NCBI RefSeq assembly: GCF_043290135.1
Contig: NC_134710.1
Coordinates: 10,217,821-10,281,820, forward strand
Reading direction: 5' to 3'
Source: Rhipicephalus microplus
Taxonomy: Eukaryota; Arthropoda; Arachnida; Ixodida; Ixodidae
Length of the DNA stretch: 64,000 bases
Below, piece by piece: positions 52,084 through 63,679 of the stretch (position 1 is the first letter of the stretch; every line of letters starts with the position of its first letter). A program made the translations under genes and the position numbers. The notes below the pieces were generated by a model. The model worked only from the letters and a program-made list of their open reading frames with translations, made no database searches and was not told the DNA's origin.

Positions 52084-52501
52084 TGTCTGTGATTATGCAC
52101 GATGGGGCGCCATGTCAAAGAACGATCTGGTCCATAAAGAATTGGGTGACGTCGGAAGCAGTAGCGCGTTGTAGTGCCTTTGTTTCGGCGTACTTCGCCA
52201 AATAGTCGGTGGCTACTACAATCCACTTGTTTCCGGCAGATGATAGCGGAAAGGGCCCCAGTAAATCGATTCCTATTTGATCAAATGGCGCTCTGGGTGG
52301 TTCTATTGGTTGAAGAAGCCCCGCGGGCTTTAGTGGCGGGGATTTGCGGCGCTGACATTCCCGGCAGCTTTTCACGTATCGCTTAACTAATGCAGAAAGC
52401 TTAGGCCAGTAGTATGCTTGTCGAACTCGAGCGAGAGTTCGAGAGGAACCTAAGTGACCCAGATATGGGCTCATCGTGGCAGGCAAGAAGAATGTCGTCA
52501 C
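51800..52501 (-). pseudogene. gypsy integrase, broken
   Basis: Encodes LGSSRTLARVRQAYYWPKLS, CRECQRRK (zinc motif), QIGIDLLGPFPLSSAGNKWI (first Asp), then a stop at 52115, HGAPSCIITDRGTAF (second Asp) and GLTERLNKTIADML (catalytic Glu) around 51960-52080. Further frame loss follows in the tandem duplication. Confidence 0.8.
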
Positions 52502-54497
52502 GCATGTCAGTTGGCACGACTAGAAGATAGGTTCTCTCATTGCCGTTGGAGTTTTTTTTATACAGGACCCCATCTCGCGGACAGAACGACGACAGACTTC
52601 GAGTAATACATCGAGGTATGGACGAGTTGCGTCCTTCAAGTTTTTCGATAACTGCGCGAAGTTCATCGTCCGCACGCTGTCGCGTAATCAGATCTGTTGT
52701 AGTAAGGGCCCCAAGGAAACCATCGTCATCCTCGGTGTTGTGGCCATAAACTTCGACAGGTGCACGGGATATTGAATCAGCATCTTCGTGCTTGCGGCCC
52801 GATTTGTAAGCGATCGTGAAATCGTATTCCTGCAGACGAAGACTCCATCGTGCCAGTCGCCCACACGGGTTCCGTAGGTTGGCTAACCAGCACAACGAAT
52901 GATGGTCGGTCACTACCTTGAAGTGGCGTCCGTAAAGGTAAGGCCTAAATTTCATCGTGGCCCATACAACAGCGAGGCATTCTTTTTCTGACGTGGAGTA
53001 GTTGACCTCGGCGCGGGAAAGAGTGCGGCTAGTGTACGCTATCACTCGCTCTGTGCCCTCTTGTTGTACGAGGACAGCACCAAGACCCAGGTTGCTGGCG
53101 TCAGTATGAATTTCAGTATCAGCGTCTTGGTTAAAGTGAGCGAGGACTGGTGGTGTCTGCAAACGCTCCCGTAGTTCAGAGAAAGCTGCGTCTTGTTCTT
53201 CCTCCCAGACGAATGGAACATCTTCACAAGTGAGTTGAGTAAGCGGTTTAGCAATCCTAAAAAAATTGGCTATAAAGCGCCGATAGTACGCGCAGAGCCC
53301 TAGAAAGCGACGCACTGCCTTCTTATCACGTGGAACAGGAAACGAGGCCACGGCGGTACTTTTGTCAGGGTCTGGTCGAATACCATCCGCACTGACAACA
53401 TGGCCGAGAAACTTAAGTTCCTTGTAACCGAAATGGCATTTTTCTGGCTTCAGTGTCAGGTTAGTACAGCGGAGCGCTTCCAGCACATTCTGCAGACGCT
53501 TCAGGTGCTCCTCAAAGGTTGCAGAAAACACGACAACATCATCGAGGTAAACTAAGCACGTGTGCCACTTTAGACCGGTAAGAACAGTGTCCATCATTCT
53601 CTGGAATGTCGCAGGTGCAGAACAGAGGCCGAAGGGAAGCCCTTTGAATTCATATAGGCCATCCGGTGTAACGAAGGCGGTTTTTTCACGATCTCGTTCA
53701 TCAACTTCGATCTGCCAGTAGCCACTTTTCAAGTCTATCGATGAAAAATACTTGGCCCGCCTCAGTCTGTCGAGGGAATCGTTGATGCGAGGCAGTGGAT
53801 AGACGTCTTTTTTAGTCACGCTGTTAAGTTACCTGTAGTCCACGCAGAAGCGCAGTGATCCATCTTTTTTCTTCACGAGCACGACCGGAGATGACCAGGC
53901 ACTTTTCGAAAGTTGGATAATGTCATCTTGCAACATCTCTTTGACTTGAGCATTTATAACATCACGTTCCTTTGCCGAAACGCGGTAAGGGTGTTGTTTT
54001 ATGGGCGAGGCGCCGTTATACGTAATTATTCGGTGTTTGGTGATCGGTGTCTGACGAACCTTCGAGGTGGACGCGAAGCACTCTTTAAATTGATATAACA
54101 GTTCACGTAGCTCGGTCTGTTGTTGTTCCGAGAGGGTCGAGTTGACATCAACTTTTCCAAGTAGTGAAGTCACGTCGCTTGGTGTCGGTCGAAGCCCGTC
54201 GTTGGCTGATGTAGATACGAAGCATTCAGAAACGTCTGCGATAGGGTAGGCGAAAGCGATGGTGGTGTCACGAAACAGGCGCCGGTACTCGTTACTGAAA
54301 TTAGTCACAAGTAGGACAGAGTATCCGTCATAAAGCGGGACGAGGCTGCGTGCAGCGCAGACACCTAGCGCAAACAAAAGCATCAAGTTGCCTTCAGCGA
54401 CAACCTCACCATCTCGTAATTTGTCAGACACCACATTAACAGGACGCTTGAACGCGGAGGCAACATGATGCTGTCGGCAGAAACGCGAAGCGTGCAT
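52401..54497 (-). pseudogene. gypsy reverse transcriptase and RNase H
   Basis: 54497-53829 opens the RT (HPYRVSAKERDVINAQVKEM, VVLVKKKDGSLRFCVDYR), an in-frame UAA at 53829-53831 interrupts CVDYR-LNSVTKKDV, and the same frame continues to 52401: KKDVYPLPRINDSLDRLRRA, LPFGLCSAPATFQRMMD, catalytic YLDDVVVF, CHFGYKELKFLGHVVSADGI, the tether, RNase H (IHTDASNLGLGAVLV, KECLAVVWA, VVTDHHSLCWL) and the pre-integrase HHCC start. One stop in ~690 codons suggests recent loss. Confidence 0.85.
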
Positions 54498-54850
54498 TCA
54501 CGGATGTCGTCAGGTTTGTCGGAGGATCCAGCTGTCGAAAACATCACGGTACGCTCTCGAAGATCGACAATAGCGCCGTGCTCCCGCAAAAAGTCGACTC
54601 CGCGGATTAGGTCTCGGGAACAGTCACGAAGTACGAGGCAGCTGGCGAGAAACGTACGTCCCCGAATGCTCACTCTGATAGTGCACATGCCGATTGGGGT
54701 GACTACGTGCCCGCCGGCAGTACGAATTTGTGCTTCGTACCAAGGCGTTACAACTTTCTTTATGTGCGCTGCTAGTTTCCCGCTTATGATTGAGTAGTCC
54801 GCACCTGTGTCCAATGATGCACTAACGTCGTGGTGACCGTCGACTACCAC
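54383..54850 (-). pseudogene. gypsy aspartic protease
   Basis: Encodes ASLDTGADYSIISGKLA with intact catalytic DTGA, flap-like GGHVVTPIGMCTIRV, and RDLIRGVDFLREHGA. The frame shifts near 54440 relative to the downstream RT frame, so protease and RT are no longer joined. Confidence 0.8.
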
Positions 54851-55120
54851 ATGTATATCCAGAGAAAATCTGCTTCTGGCTTTCGTCGCTGTCGTTGGGG
54901 AATCGCTCCGTGTCCGTGCTTGCGTCGGTGGGAGGCCTTGCTTGCGTCGAGTGTCAGCGGCCTCGCTCCCGAAGGTCGCTGTCGTTAGTTTTCCCGCCTA
55001 GGGCTTGGCGAGCGCGCTGGCGCCACTCCTGGGAGGCTCCGAAAAGTTGGAGAAGATCGCCTTGAGGATGGGGACCGCCACTGCCGCCGCAGTGGCATGC
55101 GCTGCTGGGAGAGATAATCT

Positions 55121-57220
55121 TCAATAGCTCTCGGTCTTTCGCCAAATCTCGGCCGTGGTGCGTCGACGGCAAAACCCTGTAGTCCGAGGCGACGATAGGG
55201 ACATTTCCCGGTACACATGTCTAGCTTCACCACAGTGGTAACACAGTGGCCGTCTGTCCCGTGTGCGCCATACGTCGGATTTTCTGGGAAGCGGCTGTCG
55301 ATTTTCTAACTGCTGAATTGGCAGCAGCGAAGGAAGTGTATCCTGATGCATAGGATTAACGAAGCGCGGTGAAGCAGGAATATATCGGCTTACAGCTTCT
55401 GCATATGATGCACGATGTGGCTCCGCCGGGACAGGCGGGACATAGCTGGAAGGCGGCGGCACTTGGAGAGCCTGTCGTACTTTGTTTCTGACAAGGCTGC
55501 AAATAGACCCTGCAGTAGGTTGGGACTGGCACTGAATCTTTTGTAGTTCGTCGCGCACCACCGATCGAATGAGATTGCAAAGAGACTCGATGTTGATGTT
55601 GCCTGCCACACCTCCGATCTGACCTATTGACGAAGCGGCACTCACTTGCCGGTCGTACACAGTAGAGCGCTGCTGCAGCACTTTTTTTATGATTGTGGCT
55701 TCGGTCGAAAATTCCGCCACTGTCTTTGGGGGACAGTGAACGAGGCCAGCGAAAAGCTGCTCCTTCACTCCTCGCATTGAATGACGGACCTTCTTTTCTT
55801 CTGCCATATCAGGGTCAGCTGGACGAAAGAGGTTTGTCATGTCCTCGACGTACATCATGACGCTTTCATTCGGCATTTGGAGGCGCGACTGAATCGCTCG
55901 CTCGGCTCGTTCGCGGCGATCGGGATTGGCCCAACTTGCCAGCAGGTATCGACGAAAGACGCTCCACAAGGGAAAAGGCTCACGGTTTTCGTACCAAGTA
56001 CGAGCGCCGTCCTCCAAGCTGAAATACACGTTCCTCATTTTGTCGAAGTCGGTCTAACCATTGTAATCCGAAACCCGTTCGAACTGGCTTATACCCCTGT
56101 CACACGGGCACCCGCTAAGACCGTTTAACTCCCTCGTCCTTACGACAACGAAGATGCGGTCCGTGTCACATGGCCACCCTTACCCAAACGAAGGTAAACG
56201 GAGCGTTTCGCAAAGGACGTTCAACGATCTCTCTTCGCAGCGAAACGAGGTACTCTCGCCCCAGCAGTCTAGAGGTCAGAGAAAAATTTCGAGCACTAAG
56301 TGGCCGCAGTAAAAGAATAATACATTTTGGCAATCTTAAACATTCTTTCGTTGTAGTACTCATTCACAACGCGTGTTTGTTTACATATATTTACGCCCTC
56401 CAGAGTTCACTTACTCTCAACACCGATGCTCTACACTCCGTGCCTAGCACGTGGTGCCTCGCGAGTCGGGCCGGCCGGCGCCATTGAAAAATATTTCGTC
56501 CATGCGTGTGGTTGTGGTCGTCTCTGTGTCACTCATGGCTGAAGAACACAAAATGTGCGCTCACGAGGCAAGGAAGCACAAGAACTTTCTTACACAAACA
56601 TGAACACAGGCAACAAATTAACTAAAAGCACAATGTGGCCAGCGTCACTAGCAGCATCGCTACATTTAGCGAATTCGTTTTTATTTGAAAATGTTTTTAT
56701 GGTTTGTTAGCCTCTTACCTCCTTAATAGTGTTTTTTGTAAAAACCCCAGAACGAGGATTCACAAAAAATTAATAGAGATGAAATTAGAATACTTTTCCG
56801 AAAATCAAACAGCGCCAGCTGAGCCCCCTCGCGCCAACTGTTACAACCTTTTCATTGCCATGTGGCACTGCCACAACAACTCCTTCTCCGTCGAACCACC
56901 TAGGCGAGATTTACGTTGACGGTGTTGATCGGAGTTTAGTGGTGGCCGTGTGACAGGGGTATTAGCCAGTCTTCGACATCCTCCAAGACGAAACCGCGGA
57001 ACACCTTCGGCACACGTGGCTTCCACAGCGTATGATGCGTGGCTGCAGCGCTTTCCTGTACGTTGGAGGCTGCAGCGCCTTCCGTAGCGTTCGGGGGTGT
57101 AACAGGCGCCATCTCGGGAAGAGGACCACGCTCAGGAGGTAGTCCTCGGAGTTTTCGGCTTGAGCGGTGGACAGGTGTTGTCACTGCAGGTACAGGGCTA
57201 CCTGGAGGCGTTTGGAACAT
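55121..57220 (-). pseudogene. gypsy gag, split by a MITE and a frameshift
   Basis: 57220-56964 starts MFQTPPGSPVPAVTTPVHRS and reaches FVLEDVEDWL. The MITE 56092-56960 intervenes, and gag continues FERVSDYNG, a UAG, then MRNVYFSLEDGARTWYENRE from 56038. The capsid region (ESVMMYVEDMTNLFRPADPD) and basic tail lead to the zinc knuckle CYHCGEARHVYR, where a 1-nt shift separates it from the expected final Cys (GKCPYRR in the next frame). Confidence 0.8.
56092..56960. mobile_element. Harbinger-like MITE, 869 bp
   Basis: Ends TACCCCTGTCACACGGGCAC and (reverse complement) TACCCCTGTCACACGGCCAC, bounded by a 3-bp TTA duplication (56089-56091 and 56961-56963). Removing it restores gag codons DWLSQFER. 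A TTA/TAA 3-bp target is typical of PIF/Harbinger. No transposase inside. Confidence 0.8.
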
Positions 57221-57251
57221 CGGCTGGGGGTTACCCAGCAGCTCTACCAGT

Positions 57252-57437
57252 TGTCACGTGTTACAAAAGGTCTTCAACTAGGAAGAACTGAGCCGGCGGG
57301 GAGACGCACCGAAAACTGGCAAGATGGCTGCTTCAATAATAAACAACTAGCCAGAGCACGCGCTGCTCCAGAACATCGTCTTGCATTCTCACGGGCAGCC
57401 ATGGCTTGCGCTCGCCGTAACAAGTGACTAAGTGGCA
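57252..57437 (-). repeat. gypsy 5' LTR
   Basis: Partner of 50391-50576, about 11 mismatches over 186 bp, followed by the ATAT duplication at 57438-57441. Confidence 0.85.
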
Positions 57438-57672
57438 ATATAATTGCATTTGTCATACTTTGGAAAAAATTTGGGCAAAATTTTATGCAGATCAGAGCAC
57501 TAGAAGTGCCCGAAAAAGGAGGGGCACATAGGAAAAAATGGCAATATTTGTGTTTTGAGAAAAACGAGTTTTAAAGTTAAAATTTAGTTTTATTTATGAA
57601 AGATATCATTAAATCAGATGAAATGAAATTTGCAGACCGAAAAGAACAATTCTTCTTGTAGTGGCCACTGCA

Positions 57673-58236
57673 ACTATACTCCGTTTCATACATCATGCGC
57701 AACGCTGTCAAAGCTAGCGCTCTTGTTTGCGCTGTGTACTGCCGCGACCAAAAAGTAGTGCGTCGCTTGGGGTGTACGAGAATCAATAAATGCTTCTCGG
57801 GAAACTTCTAAGCATACATATTTGTCATCAGGTTAAAAAACAAACGCCTGTGTTGTTGGATAAACAATCCAAATATGCGAGTTGGTAATTTATGTTTGTC
57901 GCTTTCGTATCAGGTTTTCGCTCTCCGCGCGACCCGCGCCGCCATTTTTTTTTTTTTACTTGTTGTGGCAGCTTCGAAAAAATGGCTTCCAGCTCTGCGT
58001 CCTCGACCACCTCGACCACAAAAAACAAGATTTCGAATTGAATTCGCAAAAATTATAAAAAAAAAATGGCACCACGTGGATTCGAACCCATGCACTTCAA
58101 AACTACGGTGAACTCTCCGGAGCGACGCGTCAGACCACTCGGCTACGAAACCGCGCGGAGCAACACCTCGTGTTTTCTTTACGGACTACTTGCCTAGCCT
58201 TCACAGCGTTGCACCTGATGTATGAAACGGAGTATA
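57673..58236. mobile_element. Inverted-repeat element with tRNA-like core inside Kolobok copy 3
   Basis: A ~45-bp inverted repeat (tatactccgtttcatacatca and onward) lies at 57673-57718 and, reversed, 58192-58236. It encloses ~470 bp including a minus-strand tRNA-like sequence. No target duplication identified. Confidence 0.5.
58064..58158 (-). other. tRNA-like sequence (pseudo-tRNA or SINE head)
   Basis: On the minus strand: A-box-like tagccgagtgg, anticodon-arm region with ctccggag, a variable-arm-length spacer, and a consensus B box gggttcgaatccac followed by gtggtgcca. The acceptor arms do not pair well, so a working tRNA is unlikely; it looks serine-type or tRNA-derived. Confidence 0.45.
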
Positions 58237-58239
58237 AAG

Positions 58240-58645
58240 TACGCCAGCACCATGAGTTTGTCCCTCTCGGCTTCTTCGAGCAGACTCCTCACAGACATTT
58301 CGCTCTCAGACAGGGCCATGAAACGCTTGCCAATCTTCCGCTCCATCTGGCAGAGCCTTGTGCCAAGTGCAAGCTAGGAAGAAGTTCGACAGGATTGCGA
58401 AATTTAAACTAAGTCCAGTGTCATGCCACTTTGCAGCCATGCTTGTGCCACATACCGTCGTACATAACGGCAATGTCGTCCCTGTTAAGTTCTTTCACTG
58501 CGAGCCTCTCAAGATTGGCGCTGACGTCATCCATTGCCGCATCGCGAACTTTCTGGCTGACGGGTGTGAATGACTTTTGATGCATTGGCTTTTGCAAGCC
58601 AACAACTGCCGCAAATCGGACCAGCTCCTCATAGCCTATTCCCAC
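58240..58645 (-). pseudogene. Kolobok/Mutator-like transposase fragment
   Basis: 58645-58421 encodes MGIGYEELVRFAAVVGLQKP, MHQKSFTPVSQKV and VMYDGMWHKHGCK, aligning with IGAGHDQLSRFCAILGLPSP, MHHKTFNGICKKL and VMFDGTWQKRGHK in copy 2. After a frame break DTGLSLNFAILSNFFLACTW follows (copy 2: DTGLCLDFEVLSNYCHACSI). N- and C-terminal parts are missing. Confidence 0.8.
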
Positions 58646-59193
58646 TGAGTGCGCCGCACAACAACTTTCACTTGCGAATAATGCTGTTTTTTATTCATAA
58701 CGGAGATAATTACACGAGAAAAGCATTATTCAGCTGCGCTGCTAGACAAGACATGGACCCCGCAAATAGGTTTCACAGCATATACAGGGGCGCAGCGGTT
58801 AATGGCAGTCCCCGATTCGTACCGTGTGATAAACCAGTCGCGGCACTTGAAAAATGCGCAGAAGAGTGCTTCTTTTTATTATTTCTTGCACTGCATCAGC
58901 GAGAGAAACGGTTGGTATTTGAAGAGTGAGGCTCTACTCTTCCACTCATGTGATCAACAATGACGGGCGGCGGCGCAATATCGGTGGCAAGGTGCTCGAA
59001 GACTGCACACTTTCGGCCTTTTAACAGGCACCTTGTGCTCTTTAGATGAAAATTTAAAGCATTTCCAGTTAAGTCTCAACCTGTATTATTTTTCTCATAA
59101 CAGTAGAGGTACTAATCTTATCAAAACAGGCGAAAATGAAAAATCGGTAATTTTGAAAAAAACTCGCGTTTTTCGACCCGCATCTCCCCTTAA

Positions 59194-59709
59194 CATATAT
59201 TCAAATACATACAAATCAAAGAGTACTATGAAAAACAGTGATAAAATAATATTCCTTCCAAAGTTGTGTTACCGCCCTTCTGCACAGTCAGTGATTCTCA
59301 GTGCAAGCAGTGTTCAAGAAGCTTCAGGGCTGTAGTATATCGTTTTTGTTAAGATTTTGCCAACTTCGCAAACATTACAAACTATTTTGGAACCTACGTG
59401 GCCTCTAGCGATAATGCTAGAATATTCGACGGCATGTGTATAGATGCCGACGCGCTTGACCTCTTTTCAATTGATCGACAGTCAACGCCCTGTTCACCGC
59501 TATCAGTACTGCTGTGTTACTGTAATCTGACTTTCCATTTACCGGCAACAAGTTCGGCCCAATAAACAGTTTTCATCTGAACATCCAGTCTGCTACCTTT
59601 GTCCACGTCGCGACCTTGTGACAATATTACATACATTACTTACTTTCAGCACATGCACCCTGCTAGTGTGCAATTTATTACATTCATAATTCGCTTGCTG
59701 AATTGTGTT
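59194..59709. other. Intronic sequence, no gene recognised
   Basis: Nothing identifiable beyond scattered AT-rich sequence. Confidence 0.3.
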
Positions 59710-62440
59710 TTTAGGTCTGTAGGTGTCTACCCATGAGCAACTCAGCAGGACTCACTCCATTTACACCCGGGGTGTCCCGGTATGTGAGAAATGCCAGGCA
59801 GCGATCATCCCCTTTCTGCCGCAGTTCCTTGACTGTCCTTACCATCTGCTTCACCTCCCCATTCGATCGCAAAAATGGGGGCTGCTGGTGACGTGGTGGA
59901 AGCCATAGGACTCTGAAAAAGCGGAGAATCCTTTTGCAACAAACTGAGGACCGTTGTCGCTGTGCACCAGCCTCGGAATTCTATGTCGTACGAAAACAAT
60001 CGTGATAGTGTTGATGACTGCACGTGCTTTGGTTGAACGCAGGCTGATGTCTTTCGGGAAGTGCGACGGGTAATCCACCAGAAGGACATAGTCTTGGCCA
60101 TTGAGGTGAAAAAGATCAATGCCGACTTCTTCTTATGGCAGAGTAGGAGTGGTGGACGACAACATGGGCTCCAAGCACTGCACCCTGACTTTGGTGCACC
60201 TGGAGCAGTTCGACACCAGCGTTTCTATCTGGTTGTTCATGCCCGGCTATCAGACTCCTGAGATAAAGCTTTCCATCTTGAAGCCTTGATGCCAGTCATG
60301 GAGGGGCTCTAGCATCTGGCGCTGAAAGGCGGACGGCACGACAATGCTGGAACACTTCAGAAGCAGTCCCTCACAGCTGCTGAAGTCTCCTTGATACTGC
60401 CAGTAATTCTTCACATGGAGAGGCTGTGGCCAGCTGTTGGCGCAGTACTGATACAGGAGACTGCACTCGTCATCGTTGGCTTGGGCCTGTAGCAGGTGCT
60501 GGAGCTATGAAGAGATGATGTCTGGGAAGGAGCGAACAACTTCTTGGGCAAAGAGCTCGACTTGATTCACCCGGTTGGATGAATAAGAATCCAGTGGTGT
60601 GCGCAAAAGTGTATTTGCAGTTGTTAACAGCTTCTCTTGTATGTAGAGTACTTGGTACTGGAAGCACATGAGCTTCAAGTGAAATCGCTAGATCCGAGGT
60701 GGCAGTATATCAACTTCCATGGAACCATAGAGTACCAATAACGGTTGGTGGTTTATCTCGCCAAAAAGGTAAAGTCCGCTGACGTATTCCTCGAATCTTT
60801 GTACCGCCCTGCCAGCTGCCAAAGCTTCTTCTTTGGTTTGACTGTACCGACATTCTGTGGGCGTGAGGGAGCATGATGCAAAAGCAACTGCTTGATGTTC
60901 GTGATGCTTGATGTTCGTGGAGAAGTACTGCCCCGAGACTGTAGGAGCTGACGTCAGCAGAGATTGTGGTCTTGTATTTGATGTTGTACCGAACCACGCA
61001 TAGGCCTGAGCACAGTAGCTTCTTTAGTTGGGAAAAGGCAGACTGCTGCGCTGGGCCCTTAGTCCAGGCAGACTTCTTGAGCAGCAGTGCCTTAGTTGGC
61101 GCTGTCACCTCCGAAACAGGTGGCAAGAAGCGTCCAATGTGGTTTACAAGGCCTAGGAAATGACGAACTCTTGCGACATCTTCAGGTTTATTCATGGTTT
61201 GGATCGCCGCAACCTTGTCTGGGTAAGGAGAAATGCCTTTCGCGCTGATCATGACGCCCAGGAACTTAGCTCTAGAAGTGGAAAACGAACAGATTGTGCG
61301 GTTGAGCGAGACTTTTGTCTTTTCTAGCCAGTCCATAAATTGTCTGAGACGACTGTCATGTTCGGAGCGTGTCTTCCGAAAGACGAGAATGTCGTGGATC
61401 ATGTTCACCACACACACTTGGCCTTTCAGGATCCGAGACATCGGCTGCTGGATGTTCTCCTGTGCAGACGTAATCCCAAACTTGGTGCAGATGAGTGAGG
61501 CGCAAAAAACATTTCGTGAAACAGGAGGAGCAGAAGAGAAGAAAGATCTGCTCCTCCTGTTTCACGAAATGATTTTGCATGTCAGTCGTCTGCTCCAAGT
61601 ATGCACCAACTTGCCCAAAAACAAGTCTTTTTGTAAACCAAAACGGTAGCCGGAGAAAACAATAGCGTCCAAATGAGGTAATGAACGTAGTCAATTTTTG
61701 GGACTTGGGGGACAGCTTGGCCAGGTGGAAGCTTGACGTAGCGTCTTAACTTAAAAAAAATTGTTGTCTCTCCAAGCAGAATGAGGCATTGTTTCATTGT
61801 AGGAAGCATGTGGCGCTCGTGAACAATCACCTTATTAAGGTGAGTCAAGTCTGCGCGCAGGCGATAACCGTCTAAGGCCTTGGGGACGACAATCAATACA
61901 GCTCATCACTTGGTGTGTCCACCCAGCGAATCATGCTTTCCGGTTCCAGCTTGTCTAGCTGTCTTGACGAAGTCTTGGAGAGGGAGTTGGATGTCGCCAG
62001 GGTACGCTCGAAGGAAAAGGCGTTTGCAGTATGATAGTGTAGGCGTCAGGGAACGTCCCAAATCCTCGAAAGAGATTAGGATTGAGATACAAGTCACCCC
62101 TGGGCTATGAAGTCCTCGCAACTTCATTGAGAAACGTTCAGACACAGAGGGCTTGGATTGTTGGGAAGCCTAGCAGCAAGACTGTCTTGGTTGCTAGGAC
62201 GTAAAGAAGCTGCTTGGTTGACTTGCCGTGCCAAGACAGAGTAGCGACATAAGTGCCTATGACCGGTAGGATGTTTTTGCTCGGGCCTTTCAACTCTCTT
62301 GGGATATTGAAGCTTCGAGGGGACACCTGAAAACGTACTGGGTACAACCAAAGCTTCGGCGCCGGAGCCAACTTTGAAGGAAAGTGGGTGCCCATCAATG
62401 AGTATCTCCAAAAACTTCACGTTGAGTGCTCTTCTGTAAC
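59710..62440 (-). pseudogene. Mag-like gypsy pol, degenerate
   Basis: In minus order: protease FLEILIDGHPLSFKVGSGAE (62420 downwards; catalytic DTGA changed to GSGA), RT start PKALDGYRLRADLTHLNKV (about 61880), a scrambled section with a hairpin, RT end MSRILKGQVCVVNMIHDILV F (61441; DD box changed to HD), KFLGVMISAKGISPYPDKV, RNase H TTISADVSSYSLGAVLLHE, and integrase HSDNGPQFVAKGFSAFSESY (about 59935-59985). Many stops and frameshifts. No LTRs identified. The family call rests on motif resemblance to Mag-type gypsy pols. Confidence 0.8.
61510..61571. repeat. Perfect 25-bp inverted repeat (hairpin)
   Basis: Arms 61510-61534 and 61547-61571 are exact reverse complements (catttcgtgaaacaggagga ...), with a 12-base loop. 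It lies in the decayed RT of the Mag-like element. Confidence 0.9.
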
Positions 62441-62539
62441 TGCATGCAACTCAACGAGGCAGGCCGGGGGTTTCTGTGTGTTTTTTTTTTGCGGCACACG
62501 TTTTGTAGGCCTGAAGTGACGGTACGCCACATGCGTGCC

Positions 62540-62964
62540 TGAGCAGATGACCGGGATGTTTACTGTGATAAGGCTTTTCGCCGGCGATAAGTTATATTGG
62601 CGCGTTTGTCGGTGGTCACCACCTCGCCTTTGTTTTTTCCCTGATGGTTACTTGCAATGTCATCGCCGCAATCGCGCAGAAGTCGAAGCAGTTTATCGGC
62701 TGATCTCCGCACTTATCAACATGACTGAAAACCATTCACGGCACATTGTCGCGTCAGCAAAGTTCAGTAGAGCAGTAAAATTTTGTTGCGCGAAATGTTA
62801 TCGCTTTACGCAGTTAGTACACACTAACCGGTAGGCATAGGCCGAACATTATGGCTTAAGCGGCCCGAAATGCATTAGTTTTTATGAGACGTAGGAAATT
62901 TGTCGCAACTATGTTTTAACCGTTTGTTTGCATAAAGTGGGTACGCACTAACATGGTTTGACTG
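62540..62964. mobile_element. Tigger-type element, one end only
   Basis: The right terminus reads, reverse-complemented, CAGTCAAACCATGTTAGTGC and is followed by TA. Sub-terminal repeats (gcagttagtacacactaac, gtgggtacgcactaac) lie within 150 bp. The left terminus is missing. Confidence 0.5.
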
Positions 62965-63161
62965 TACTTAGTTAACTACAAAAGAAGCCCCAGAACGTCG
63001 AAAGCGGAAAAAACGGAGGGGCAGAAACAGAGACAAAGAGCAGAGACGTGGCACTAAGAACTCGCGTTTCGGAAAAAGCTTTCCTCCCAAGTCCGTACAG
63101 CGCACGCTCCAAAAACAAACAAAAAAACCAAGCCAGCTAATCTAAGCAATTCAACGCTGTG

Positions 63162-63440
63162 CTAGAAACAAACATTCTTTCTGGTGAGAGAAACCGAAGC
63201 TGCATTAACACAGTTGTCTGCACCAACTTTCCAGATATGAAATGCCTCAATAATTTCTCGTTCATGCTGTATTTTAGTCTTAGCTAAAATTGTCTCCTTA
63301 TCAAAGAGGGGCGTACAACCACACAACTTGCAATGCAACAGCAAGTTACCACCATTGCCCGAGGGTAGAAAATTTTCATGCTCCCTCAACCGAGCATCGA
63401 CACATCGACCAGATTGTCAAACTTGTCACAACCTAAAGGA
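63162..63440 (-). pseudogene. Penelope-like GIY-YIG endonuclease, C-terminal fragment
   Basis: On the minus strand: LREHENFLPSGNGGNLLLHC KLCGCTPLF, then REIIEAFHI and CVNAASVSLTRKNVCF. The RLREH, HCxxCGC and REIxEAxxI spacing is that of the GIY-YIG module at the C-terminus of Penelope-like elements. The upstream GIY-YIG core (QTGRCxxxR) is in a shifted frame at 63390-63430, and no RT is present. Confidence 0.65.
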
Positions 63441-63679
63441 ATGCCATACACCACCATCAGTAAATTTAAGTGATTGATATGCATTTAAAATGATGCTTTT
63501 GGTACCACATCTGTGAATTGGCCTTGAAGTACTATACAAACTTTTTTAGATTGATTTAAAGGGATGCCATACACCACCATCAGTAAATTTAAGTGATTGA
63601 TATGCATTTAAAATGATGCTTTTGGTACCACATCTGTGAATTGGCCTTGAAATACTATTAAAAAATTTTTAGATTGATT
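63434..63679. repeat. 123-bp tandem duplication
   Basis: The segment from aaaggaatgccatacaccac to agattgattt occurs twice (63434-63556, 63557-63679) with few differences, ending 65 bp before the tankyrase exon. Confidence 0.9.

Larger units (their letters stand above)
50391..57437 (-). mobile_element. Complete Ty3/gypsy retrotransposon, minus strand
   Basis: Two 186-bp LTRs (50391-50576 and 57252-57437), TG...CA ends, a 4-bp ATAT target duplication (50387-50390 and 57438-57441), a polypurine tract (agaggggggg) beside the 3' LTR and a TGG-starting primer-binding region beside the 5' LTR. About 11 mismatches between LTRs by eye (~94% identity) imply moderate age. Order on the minus strand: gag, protease, RT, RNase H, integrase. 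It carries a Harbinger-like MITE in gag and a tandem duplication with a foldback insertion in integrase. Confidence 0.9.
50020..59193 (-). mobile_element. Kolobok/Mutator-like transposon (copy 3), split by a gypsy
   Basis: The 5' end on the minus strand lies at 59189 with TTAA at 59190-59193; the reverse complement reads TTAAGGGGAGATGCGGGTCGA, matching copy 2 (TTAAGGGGAGACGCGGGTCGA). A transposase remnant (58645-58240) follows, then AT-rich 3' sequence in two parts, 57672-57438 and 50390-about 50020, separated by the gypsy. The 50 kb part resembles the 3' non-coding region of copy 1 (gctgatttcaaatatataac versus gctgatttcaaaaatgtaat on the reversed strand). The far terminus was not found. Confidence 0.6.

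Noticed and set aside
58064..58158. Functional tRNA gene
   Set aside because: A and B boxes are good but acceptor-stem pairing is poor and it sits in a repeat; kept only as tRNA-like.
63434..63679. CRISPR-like or regulatory direct repeat
   Set aside because: Only two adjacent 123-bp units with no spacer structure; a simple tandem duplication in an animal intron.
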